DNA of 64,000 nucleotides from Manduca sexta (lineage: Eukaryota > Arthropoda > Insecta > Lepidoptera > Sphingidae): assembly GCF_014839805.1 (NCBI RefSeq), contig NC_051131.1, positions 5,444,913-5,508,912 of the forward strand, given 5' to 3'. Under the pieces are notes generated by a model that saw nothing but the letters and a program-made list of their open reading frames with translations, did no database searches and was not told the DNA's origin. This document shows positions 13,001-23,248 of this stretch, in pieces (position 1 is the first letter of the stretch; each line of letters starts with the position of its first letter). The position numbers and the translations under genes were made by a program.

Positions 13001-16000
13001 AGTGCCTTTATAAAAGTAAATTCTGGAGGAAGTAGGATCAACAAACAATAAATTACGTATGCGGAAATATTAAACGTGTGCTAACCAGCACTTGTTAATA
13101 GGTTGTTTACAATCGTGGTAAATTTAAAACGTTCTTTAGCAAAAGGCTAGTAAATAATTTGGTAGATCGTCTGATAGTAGATAATAATCATTGCTGCGCA
13201 CAATACCAGAAGAACCGTAAGTGCAACCTTCGTGAAAATATTTTCTTATAGTTTGATGGTAGAGTGAATGTAATGTAGGCCACCGGCAATCCCACTTACT
13301 GCAGTGCAGAGGTACCACCTCGCTCGGGTATGACCACTCACGCTACGGTCAAAACCAAATACAACAAGGTTTTAAGATTGAAACATTTCTTTATATTCCT
13401 ATTTCATTTTTCAGATGAGCCAGTTACTCAACGGTACAATCAAGCCGGGCGACGAAGATCTTACTAATTTAAGTTTTGATGATTTAGACAAGCTTAATGC
13501 AAATTCAAACCAAAAAGATGTAGACATGGCAATACAAAAATATTCATCACGAATGAACGCCTTCATAACTTCCATTAAAAATAATCAAATTGACATGAAA
13601 AATGCGTCCGTTCATTTTAACAAATTGAATGAAATGTTAAGGAGAGCGTGGGCCGTGCCCACGTACGGACATGAGCTAGGCTATTCCCTTTGCAACACAC
13701 TAAGGGCGTCCGGCGGGCTGGATATTTTGATGGCAAACTGCCTGGAGTCCAGTAATCCAGAGTTACAGTTTTCTTCAGCAAAACTTCTCGAACAATGCCT
13801 CACGACTGAAAATAGAGCGCACGTGGTACAAAACGGTCTGGAAAAAGTTGTTAATGTAGCCTGTGTTTGTACGAAACATGCAAATTCAGTGGATCATTCT
13901 CGAGTTGGCACTGGAATTTTGGAACATCTATTCAAACACAGTGAAAGTACCTGCGGCGACGTGATCAAACTTGGAGGCTTAGACGCTGTTCTATTTGAAT
14001 GTAGAAAGAACGACGTGGAAACGTTGAGGCATTGTGCTACAGCGCTTGCTAACTTATCATTGTATGGTGGAGCTGAAAACCAAGAAGCCATGATTAAGAG
14101 GAAAGTACCTATGTGGTTATTCCCTCTGGCTTTCCATAACGACGACAACATTAAGTACTACGCCTGCTTGGCAATCGCTGTTTTAGTTGCAAACAAAGAA
14201 ATTGAAGCTGCCGTGCTCAAATCTGGTACTTTAGATTTAGTAGAGCCGTTCGTAACGTCGCATAATCCTTCGGAATTTGCGCGATCAAATCTCGCACATG
14301 CTCACGGTCAGAGCAAGAACTGGTTGAAGAGATTAGTTCCAGTTTTAAGTTCAAAAAGAGAGGAAGCCAGAAATCTCGCCGCTTTCCATTTCTGTATGGA
14401 GGCTGGTATCAAAAAGCAACAAGGCAACACCGAAATCTTCAGGGAAATAGGAGCTATAGAATCTCTGAAGAAAGTAGCGAGTTGTCCAAACGCCGTGGCA
14501 TCCAAGTATGCCGCTCAAGCGCTACGGCTTATCGGCGAAGAGGTGCCCCACAAACTGTCACAACAGGTTCCACTGTGGTCCATTGAAGATGTACGCGAGT
14601 GGGTTAAGCAAATAGGCTTCTCCGAATACGCAAACAACTTTTACGAGAGTAGAGTTGATGGAGATTTACTACTGCAGATAACCGAAACAAACTTGAAGGA
14701 AGACATCGGTTTACAAAATGGAATCAAACGAAAAAGGTAACAAAATAATATATTATAATAATTAACTTGTGCCAAATTAATGCTAAATATGATATTCAGT
14801 GGATAACTTGAAATGGTTTCCATCATAATCTAAATTATTTTAAACTGTGTCACGTGAAATACTCATTAATTTGGAATTCTATTAAATAATATTTGTGTTA
14901 ACTTCCAGATTCACGCGAGAACTTCAGCAACTAAAGAAAATGGCGGATTACTCATCGCGCGACACTGGTAGTTTGAATGAGTTCTTGCAGAGCATCGGAC
15001 CAGAATACACCATCTACACATACTCCATGCTAAACGCGGGCGTGGACAAGGAATCTATTCGTGGCCTCAGCGACGAACAACTGGACACCGAGTGCCATAT
15101 CACTAATAGCATACATAGGTTACGGATCTTAAATGCTATTAGAGGTGAGATAGCAATCAAATATTTAAAGGACGATTAGATTATGTATAATGTATTATGT
15201 AATTGGCGTTCCATGACAAAATTCTGTACTTAATGTTGTTAGCTGATATATATATAAAGAATCTTAAATCAGAACCCATGTTTCAGTAAACTCATGCATG
15301 CCACCTATTTTAGTTTTTATTACGCGGAAATGTAAACATGCGTACTAGCATGAATGATTTATAGCTAAATGGAGGCAAAAGTAAATTAATATCTAAATAT
15401 AAAACTCCACTAAAACTCGAGTTAGCTTGGCACCGAAATATAGACCAAGAAATTTTATCGATATTCTGTTATTGCAGCTTATGAGAGCAGTTTGCCAAGT
15501 AAAGGCGAAGAAAATATGGAGAAGAATTTGGACGTATTCGTTAGTTATAGAAGATCTAATGGATCTCAGCTGGCCAGTCTACTGAAGGTGCACTTGCAAT
15601 TGCGAGGCTTCACGGTGTTTATCGACGTGGAGCGGCTGGAAGCTGGCAAGTTTGACAACAACCTGCTACAGAGTATAAGGCAGGCAAAACATTTTTTGTT
15701 GGTCCTCACGCCGAATGCATTGGATAGATGCAAAAACGACCATGAAAGGAAAGACTGGGTTCATCGAGTGAGTAATATTTGAATATAATCGTATTTAATA
15801 ACTCAAAGCTTTTTATCGGTATTCAAATATAAATGTAAATGTAAAACGTAGAGAACAATAATCGTGAAATAGATATATTGCTTGCTAATTTTATTGAATA
15901 AAAATACATCTTTAGCACTATGTAAAACATGTAGTAAACAAATAAAATATTTTATTGCAGGAAATAGTAGCGGCGTTGCAATCTCAATGCAATATTGTGC

Positions 16001-16495
16001 CGATTATCGACAATTTCGAATGGCCGAAAGCTGAAGAGCTTCCCGAAGACATGCGGGCCGTGTGTCACTTCAACGGTGTCAGGTGGATCCACGATTACCA
16101 AGATGCTTGCGTCGAAAAACTAGAGAGGTACCTAATTACTTCTAATTTCCCGTACATAATGTATTGTTACCATAGCCAGCTTAAGAAGTTGTCAGAAAAA
16201 TGCAGTAGGAGATTCCTAAAGAAATACACTTCTATAAAATTGCGTTTTGTTCTATGGAGATCTAACTCCGAACATCCAATAAAAAACTCTAGCAGTTATT
16301 TAAAAATAAAATTTATATCCCTCTATCACTTCCAGTTTCCTTCGAGGCAAATCAAACCTTGCAAATCGTTTGGAAGGACCATTGCGGGGCCGCGGCGAGG
16401 TGCCGACGCCTGGCACCGGCGCCATCGGCCGCGGCCCACCTAACTACCAACGGATGGCCTCCTGTGAGAGCCGGGGCAGCGACAAAACGGATTGA
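7002..16495 (+). CDS. Sarm1: SARM1 / Ect4 NAD+ hydrolase (ARM-SAM-SAM-TIR), 9 exons, start not found
   Basis: Exons 7002-7154, 10334-10524, 10915-11365, 12722-12967, 13415-14736, 14909-15144, 15478-15767, 15961-16127 and 16336-16495 (TGA) have GT-AG borders and join in frame to 1072 codons including the stop. Residues 1-347 are Ser/Met/Gln-rich and probably disordered. The ARM repeats follow (about 395-730), then SAM1 from 732 ([11 protein letters not shown]), SAM2 to about 865, and a TIR domain from about 884 ([27 protein letters not shown]). SARM1 is autoinhibited by its ARM domain; when neuronal NAD+ falls, the TIR domains cleave NAD+ and drive axon degeneration. In insects it also acts in innate signalling. 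The glutamate aligned with human E642 is present as the first codon of exon 15961. No ATG precedes 7002 in frame, so at least one 5' exon is missing. Exon 13415 opens exactly with ATG, which would allow a shorter isoform. Confidence 0.95.
7155..10333 (+). other. Sarm intron
   Basis: Large intron with donor CAG|GTAACT and acceptor TTGTTATCAG. It contains the deleted SINE and a GC-richer patch at about 9620-9820 that ends in a perfect 14-bp tandem duplication (ACGTCTGATGGCAT at 9837-9850 and 9851-9864). The open frames in this intron have no protein-like features. Confidence 0.6.
8098..8300 (+). mobile_element. tRNA-derived SINE, internally deleted copy
   Basis: The head carries a pol III B-box-like GAGTTCGAATCCCAGG, followed by TCGGGCAAAGTGATATTTGG and a shared body ending in GCGCCTCTGCATACCCCTTC. 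The copy at 56948-57216 has the same body. Compared with that copy, this one lacks about 32 bases between GCGTAG and AGGTCCTG, which removes much of the tRNA-like head, and a second short block after GTGCCCGAT. It lies in the Sarm intron between exons 7154 and 10334. Confidence 0.75.
11366..12721 (+). other. Sarm intron with a GC-rich island
   Basis: Intron between exons 11365 and 12722. From about 11620 to 12200 the base composition changes sharply to CpG-rich sequence (for example GGCGCGCCGAAGG, GTGCGCGCCAGCACACGCGG, CCGCGGGAGGGGGGTCCGCC), flanked by AT-rich DNA. Insect introns rarely look like this, so an internal promoter or enhancer for a shorter Sarm isoform is the simplest reading. The 118-codon open frame on the + strand here appears to be a by-product of the GC content. 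Confidence 0.45.
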
Positions 16496-16844
16496 CTAGA
16501 GCCGCTCATACACACACTGCCACCTGTTAGGTAATACTTGCAAAATTGTTTAAATGACAGAAACAAAGCCTTTCTCTGTTTAGTGGGTAGTTGCTAATGT
16601 TTAGAACCGTTGAATACACACATAATTTAGAAGTCAGAGGCTTTTAATATTTGAACCTGATGGTCCTTTCGTCTCGCAGCCTATTCCATTTGCAACTACG
16701 CTACCGAGCACTTCAAACATACGTATAATATGACACCGAAACTTAATTAATCCGAAATAAATTAAAATTGTAATTACTATTACTAAACTATAATACGCAT
16801 ATATTTGTATTTATATTGACTAACTGATGTTCTTTGAATTTTAG

Positions 16845-17178
16845 ACCACGAAGAAGCCGCCAATCGTCCCTTGATAAAGCTTCGCCTGCATCCTCACAAA
16901 GCTGTGAACAATTATCTAGTAGTAGTAACACATCTAAGAACGCTTCTCCTGAGAAATCACTATACAGCTTACCGGAAAGGTTGTCCGAAAGTAGCGATAG
17001 GTTAGACACAAACGAAGTGGAGAAAACTTCGCGCCGATGCCGTAGCTGTGAAGGTATATTGGAAGCAGAGGAGTCGCACACACCACTTTCTTTGCCTACA
17101 CCCTTAGACGCCGCCACGCAAACAAAGAGGAAGAAGAATTTCATGGACAGATGTGTGAACAAAGTGAGACTGTGCTGA
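16845..17178 (+). CDS. Sarm1: Alternative last coding exon of Sarm
   Basis: An acceptor (TTGAATTTTAG) precedes a 110-codon open frame ending in TGA at 17178. It accepts the same two-base carry-over (AG) as exon 16336, so the donor at 16127 can splice to either. If exon 16336 is skipped, the protein ends in a Ser/Arg-rich tail (RPRRSRQSSLDK, a Ser-rich stretch, CRSCEG, then KRKKNFMDRC) in place of the Gly/Pro-rich tail. Both tails lie after the TIR domain. If exon 16336 is included, its TGA at 16493 makes 16845-17178 3' UTR; a possible donor after that stop (TTAG|GTAATA near 16530) fits this. The composition looks coding rather than random UTR. Confidence 0.6.
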
Positions 17179-19012
17179 TGTTTGGTGCAGAGGTTTAAAC
17201 AAAACGGGAAAGCGAACGCTTGCAGAGTGTGTAAGCCACATGACTGCCTTATTGGACTCTAATTGCATATTTATGTGGATCTTATTGTAAAGTACAAATG
17301 TGTGCACATGTATATATATTGTGTATGCCTATAATTATAAATTAAATGTGTCTAAGCACATAATAATTGGTAATCTAATAAGATTGTAATCTCAATGAGT
17401 GCCTGTGAAAGATATTGCTGATGTTATGTGAGATGTGACTGCTACCCTGCCGTGTTTGAAGAGCATCGCATGAGGTGGTTCGTACAATATAAAATGGCCA
17501 GTTTGCTATTAAATGTAGTATGGCAAATTGCTTAATATTTCCTCGACTTTGGCAATATATTATCTCTCTATCTCTTCACTCTCTATAAACTTGCAAAGAA
17601 TTTATGGATGTAGGTACCTATATTTTTTTTTTAATATCTTGCCAATAAAGTATTGTAAAATGAGAAATCATACAAAGTTATAATTTGCATAATATGTGAT
17701 AGTTTAGATCTTCTAGAAAGTATGAAATATTTAAAAATGGAATCACTTAAAACGTTGAAATCTTGCTAGTGCCTGTCTTATTTATTCCTTAATTATTGTC
17801 CTTTTACTTCCAATGTGAATTATATGTATCATTGAGAATTGTACAAAATTTTACCATAAACATAGTCTGTTAATTTTATAGTGATTCATTTTATTAGTTA
17901 ACCATAAAGATAATGAATTCTATCAACATAATATATGTATTTATATAATAGCTCTAACCACAAAATAAATGGTATTATTATAACAGCTTCTGGATTATTT
18001 TATACCCCAATCCAAATGTAATGGCATAAAAGTCAATAACTAAAGACGTAAAGTTATAACAATCTATGCTTATACATAAAGCTGGTTATAGTTGGCGTCC
18101 CTGTGCCTTACGACCCCTAACAATATTATTTACCTTCATTGGTAGGTGTAGTCATGCCAACATTTTAGTATTTTACTATCAAACCAGATATTTTTTGGTC
18201 ATGCCAACATATCCCCCATTAAGTCTCCCATGGACCCCTGGGAGTCCACCTGGACCACTTTGGGAATCAATGTGCTAGAGTATGGAATGTAAATGGTCAT
18301 AGAGTCTAGCACCATTTACTTGACTTACAAGAATAACCAATTGTAACATGAAAGTATGATCTTATATGAGGCAATTACGCAATAAAATTATCAATTGAAA
18401 TAAAAAAGAAATGTTAAATAAACATTAATTATATTTACAGTAAAGGAACCTGGGTAACAAAATTAGGACTTCCCTATAAAAATTCATGCTAATTGCAGAC
18501 AAGTATGATTATATTTACATCTGTACATATACTAAAATCATATATTTTCCATGTCTATAAATTAAATATTAAAAAAAACTTGGAATATGCAAAAATATGT
18601 AACAGAACATACAATAAGACTTGAATTTTCTGTTCTGTTTGTGTTTATGTTCAAATTTAATGTTGGCTAGGTATATCCATGCCAAAAGAAATAAGTAGAT
18701 TAAAAATATACTTACTGAGATATTACATATATACAGTTATTCTTAAATAATGAGATTTTATGTTACATGTAATATTTAAATGATCAAGTAATATTTATTT
18801 ACATTATTGAACATTGCAATATTGCAATAAACAAATATAATCGTGAAAGAAATGGGTTACAATTTTTTTTTAATTTTACTGGAGTTGCATTACCTTATAA
18901 TCAAGATTAGGCAGTTTGTTAAATTTTCTAATATAAAACACAACAAAAAAAAATAGAAGTATAAAGTAACAAAATGTGATACAAACAATATAACAAAAGA
19001 GAAAAATTGTTT
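17179..19012. other. Sarm 3' UTR and intergenic DNA
   Basis: AT-rich sequence after the alternative Sarm stop. Candidate poly(A) signals include AATAAA at about 17644 and 17965. On the opposite strand the region before 19013 would be the DPH4 3' UTR. A 13-bp direct repeat (GTCATGCCAACAT) occurs at about 18150 and 18200. No coding exon is seen. Confidence 0.5.
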
Positions 19013-19426
19013 TTATCTATTAATCTGAATAGAAAATGAACATTCATCACATCCTATAACAATGTTAGACGTGAAGAATTCTTCTGCATCTAATAAGTAG
19101 ATGCCGCCACACCTACAGTCATATGTGTACACATTATTGTCTTCATCAAAGCACATGTCCGACAATAAAACTGTTTCATACAATAAAGGTTCAATATTCT
19201 CTTGTAAATTCAGAGTTGCGTCATACTGCCGTCGACTCTGCGGGTCTCTGAGGACTGACCAAGCTTTTTGCACTAATAGAAAGGTTTCTGCATTCTTATC
19301 ACCAAGATTTTTATCGGGATGCAAAGTTAATGCAAGTTGTTGGTAGTTCTTCTTTAGTTCTTCAATTGTAGCATTTCTATCACACTGCAATATTTCATAA
19401 TAATCTATGTTGTCTTCTTTATCCAT
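19013..19426 (-). CDS. DNAJC24: Diphthamide synthesis J-protein DPH4 (DNAJC24)
   Basis: Single-exon gene of 137 residues, close to the usual length of about 150. Residues 8-72 form a J domain with the HPD motif at 36-38 (LHPDKN), which would stimulate Hsp70 ATPase. The C-terminal part is a CSL-type (DPH) zinc-binding module with CxC at 104/106 and CxxC at 126/129. Known DPH4 proteins combine exactly these two modules and support the Dph1-Dph2/Dph3 radical step of diphthamide formation on elongation factor 2, with an iron-binding role for the CSL module. The start ATG is the first in frame and lies 16 residues before the conserved J-domain helix. It is transcribed away from PPIH, with two transposon remnants in between. 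Confidence 0.9.
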   Translation of the reverse strand: MDKEDNIDYYEILQCDRNATIEELKKNYQQLALTLHPDKNLGDKNAETFLLVQKAWSVLRDPQSRRQYDATLNLQENIEPLLYETVLLSDMCFDEDNNVYTYDCRCGGIYLLDAEEFFTSNIVIGCDECSFSIQINR

Positions 19427-20038
19427 GCTTATTAGTAATATATCATCAATTTATAAATACGCAAGTCCTCAGGACTCGTCTAGATGACATATCGCTGTAC
19501 TCCCATGGAGCCAGTGTTGGGTTATTTCTATTAATATTATAGGGCTCCGAATAACTATAAGTAACCAAACAACGACAGCCAAAAAGTAACAATTTACACG
19601 AGATAAAAAGATACTCCGACAATCCAATTCGTTTTGATTAGTTGTACCGTTTTTACTAGGTTTTACGACAATTCTGCCAATGTAATATGTAATACTTCTG
19701 CTTTTATATTATGGCTGCCATTCAGAAATGCTCTGCAGCTCTTTGTTTAATTGATACTTGACACCAGTATACTAGACTAATAAGTGCAAAGAGAATTATA
19801 ATATACATGGAAAAGTAAGTACTAAGTACTAACTACTAGTGCTAATCAGTGCTAATGTGCTAATAAGCGAAGTTGTCAATTGTCAGTGTCAAAATGATTT
19901 TTTTTTAATTCGTCCTTAGAGGATAAGCTATAGTCTTTCGACCATACTACCTAGTCTTACGTATGTCTCAAAATGAAACGCAGTCAGTTATTTTTTTACG
20001 TATCTTACGGTTCTGAATACTAGTATAATTATATAATA
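19427..20038. other. Intergenic DNA upstream of DPH4
   Basis: AT-rich intergenic sequence holding the presumed DPH4 promoter just to the right of 19426. No coding exon or recognisable element is seen before the Helitron begins at 20039. Confidence 0.5.
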
Positions 20039-21094
20039 CTAGCTGACCCGGCAGACTTCATACTACCTCATGGATAAATAAAAGACCTAATCTTTTGTAT
20101 AAAATGATTTTAAAACAAACAAATCGAATCCGTATTTAATAAAAAAGCATTTATTGAATAAATAATTTAGCCTATCTCCTACATTGTCACTCACTAAAGA
20201 ACGCAATTCTGACATAGCAATACGACTATTTTCTTGATCTGTCTGTCTCTGGTCATCAGTGCGGTTAGCACGTGAGGTAGCTCTTCGCACATTTGATTGA
20301 CTACGACGACCTAAGTCAGGTCGTCTTCTCCTCGGCATCGTAAATTGTAATTAATCAAATTGAGAAAATTTCCCGCTCATTTAGCAGTAAAGTGTCACTA
20401 TCACAAAAAAGAGCACATTACTTGGAATGTCACTATCACAAAGGATCACCAAAGTAAAGAAAGTTCTCGCGCACGTAACCACAAAGATAGATATAATATC
20501 GTAATAATACTTTTTTCCGTGCTCTGAAATGCGACAGGATGGATTGACATATTAGTTGGTTGTCAAATCTAATGTCAAATATTATGATTGCGTTCAGAAA
20601 TTTAACTTAAGATTCATAATTTAATTTGTGATAAAACTTAAGATTTATCTTTCGATTTCTATATAGTCTTATTAAAAAATAATCGGACAGATTAACAACT
20701 GAAGTTAGCTAAAATTGAGTTTCTCGAAGCCGACCACTATTTATGTACTATGTATTTTGAGACTATGCAATTTTGTCGCGTTCGCGATTCACTTTCACTT
20801 TTGTTGAGTTTCAGAACGCGATATTAGATCCTCCAACGCGCACGCGAATTTGAACTTTATGCAGCGGTAATAAATTACAAATTGACTCTACGTATTAGTT
20901 AGAAAACGTTTGTATGGGAAATAGAAAAATGCTGTTTTGAGGATTTTCCCGGCAATTATTCGAATTTTTTCTCACCTTTTAAATCTTCCCTAGACCTCCA
21001 CGAATAATTCAAGATCAAGATAAGATAAATCCGTTCAGCCGTTCTCGAGTTTTAGCGAGACTAACGAACAGCAATTGATTTTTATATATATAGA
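20039..21094 (-). mobile_element. Helitron remnant (1056 bp) with both termini
   Basis: Read on the minus strand the element starts with TCTATATATATAAAAATCAA followed by TTGCTGTTCGTTAGTCTCGC and ends with GTCTGCCGGGTCAGCTAG. The TC 5' end, the CTAG 3' end and insertion between A and T are the hallmarks of Helitrons, and this 5' end is a familiar lepidopteran Helitron sequence. It has no target duplication, as expected. Inside, close to the 3' end, is a truncated frame resembling the N-terminus of Helitron-encoded proteins (see the next entry). At about 1 kb it cannot encode a Rep/helicase and is non-autonomous. Confidence 0.85.
20087..20338 (-). pseudogene. N-terminal fragment of a Helitron-encoded protein
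   Basis: An 83-codon frame begins MPRRRRPDLGRRSQSN and continues with an Arg/Gln-rich stretch (RTDDQRQ). Helitron Rep/helicase polyproteins of insects commonly begin with this kind of MPRR-R-LGRR sequence, recalled from family knowledge and not searched. After about 65 residues it runs into unrelated AT-rich sequence and stops, so no Rep or helicase domain is present. It is a broken relic, not a host gene. Confidence 0.65.
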
Positions 21095-21287
21095 TATACG
21101 ATGAAGTATTGCTAGGTGATTGTCTATATTTCCTCAAACTGTAAACAGAGTTACCCCAAATTCTAGTTTTGAAGATATGCCTTTCCGCTTTCAATTAGGT
21201 TGGCAACTAAGATTATAAACTATGGTCAAACATTTTTTTATCTGTAATTTTTGAAATCGTATGTTGGTACCAATGGTTGGTACACAC

Positions 21288-21617
21288 CAGTGTTGCCAGA
21301 AGGTTACATTTCTTACATTTTTCGTTACTTTTGACTCCCTCGCATAACATGTAAGTAATTTTTATATTTAAGGCAATTTTCGTAACTTTTGAGAACAACG
21401 ATATTTGTAATACAACTTTTTTATTGTTAACAGTTTACGAACGCATTTCTATTCAACGCATTCAAATTGAATGCACCTAATACTGGCGGGTCTTAAAATT
21501 ATTTACCCAAAAACGCGTAAATTGAAAAAAAAAAACAATAATGTAACTTTTGCAGCAAAAATGTAACATTTCAGGAAACGAAACGTAACTTACGACTCAA
21601 GGGCCCTGGCAACACTG
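21288..21617. mobile_element. hAT-type MITE, 330 bp, with TIRs and 8-bp target duplication
   Basis: A perfect 12-bp terminal inverted repeat (CAGTGTTGCCAG at 21288-21299 and its complement at 21606-21617) encloses 306 bp of AT-rich DNA with no open frame of note. The flanks 21280-21287 and 21618-21625 are both GTACACAC, an exact 8-bp target-site duplication. A CAGTG start with an 8-bp duplication is diagnostic of the hAT superfamily. The element is non-autonomous; its intact duplication suggests a fairly recent insertion. Confidence 0.9.
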
Positions 21618-22143
21618 GTACACACATTGAGGGTTACTAAATTATATAATTGGATACAAGTACTGTAGATGAGTGACGATACTTTTGTATGCTTGAAACT
21701 CACTTTTATTTCAATATCCCTAGAGTCTAGACGCCAAATAAAACTATAACTTGTAATAATAAATAATTACATTTTTTTTTATTGCGAATGTGTTGTATAA
21801 TTTTTATACGCATCGTCATTTTAATTTTGTTGGTGTGACTGTACAAATGTTATAAATATACTGGCAAACCTGATTGGCTAAGGCTTTCAAACGATAATAC
21901 GGAAAAATAACAAACAAAGTTGCAGTTTTTAATAAATTTTCTATTAATTTTATGGGAATCCTGTAATTTTGCTAGAGGGTCTTCTGAAACTTGGTGTCTA
22001 AATAACAAAATACTAGATACGGAAAATTTACAATACTATGTTTGGTGTGTGAGAGATTACATAGTAATCATAGGTTAGGATTTTAGGGATACATACAATT
22101 TTAATAACAAATCATAATAATTTTACTTTAATCGTAACACACA
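21618..22143. other. Intergenic DNA upstream of PPIH
   Basis: AT-rich sequence between the MITE and the PPIH start. It should contain the PPIH promoter and 5' UTR. No TATA box or other element is convincing. Confidence 0.5.
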
Positions 22144-23061
22144 ATGCCTACGTGGAATCAGATACAATCTCAGTTAAGAAATCCAAACAATCCTGTTGTA
22201 TTTTTCGACATAACTGTAGGAACAACGGTAAGTCTCCAATTTAATAATAAGGATAGAATATGCAAAATTGAAAAATTAGATTTTAATTTTATAACTCTAT
22301 GTAATTTTTAGGAAATTGGTCGGATGATATTCGAACTGTTTGCTGATGTTGTCCCTAAAACTAGTGAGAATTTTAGGGAGTTTTGTACAGGAGAGTATCG
22401 CAGAGATGGAGTACCTCTAGGCTACAAAGGAGCAACATTCCATAGAGTTATCAAAGATTTCATGATTCAAGGCGGCGATTTTGTTAATGTAAGTATATTT
22501 TATTTATGAAGCCTTGTTAGAAAGAATGTAACAGACATTTCACTTACTACAGCTGCTTTTTTCCTCATTAACTCTAAAATATATTGGGAATATGCCCTAA
22601 ATAATTAAAAATTTGTCAGTTAAAATGTTACTCCTAAAAAGCTTGTTATGTAGTTTTTAAATAATTATCATATCTTGGCTGCTAAAATTTCCTAATAGGA
22701 CAGTCTTTTGTATACCGTTTTTACTACACAAAAAAAGTTATAATATTTGTATTGAACTCCTTTTCAGGGTGATGGGACTGGAGTTATGAGTATTTATGGC
22801 GGTAGCACATTTGCAGATGAAAACTTTATGTTAAAACATGATTCCCCGGGACTACTATCAATGGCTAACAGTGGAAAAGACACCAATGGTTGCCAGTTTT
22901 TTATTACATGTGCTAAGTGCAACTTCTTAGACAACAAGCATGTGGTGTTTGGTAGAGTTATAGATGGGCTACTTGTAATGAGAAAAATAGAAAATGTGCC
23001 AACAGGTCCGAATAACAAACCCAAAATACCTGTAACAATATCTCAATGTGGACAAATGTAA
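22144..23061 (+). CDS. PPIH: Cyclophilin H (U4/U6 snRNP peptidyl-prolyl isomerase), 3 exons
   Basis: Exons 22144-22227, 22312-22488 and 22768-23061 join in phase 0 to 184 residues (human PPIH has 177). The translation follows PPIH closely: [64 protein letters not shown] and [16 protein letters not shown] binds PRPF4/PRPF18 and travels with the U4/U6.U5 tri-snRNP, where it assists protein folding during spliceosome assembly. Catalytic arginine R73 (CypA R55), Q81, F132 and H145 are kept. F140 stands where CypA W121 and the human PPIH tryptophan sit. The stop is followed at once by AATAAA (23060-23065), and the gene converges on COQ10. Confidence 0.95.
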
Positions 23062-23248
23062 ATAAAAAACATGTTTCATAACTTGCCTTTATTAATTTAT
23101 CCTAGTAACACATGTCAGCTTTGCTTCATGATAATTTCATAAATAATTATTCACAAATATATTTTTACTCAAAGTAATCACAATAAATACACTTACAGTT
23201 TCGTCATATACATTTGGTCTATATTTCACTACAACATGGAAGTCATTA

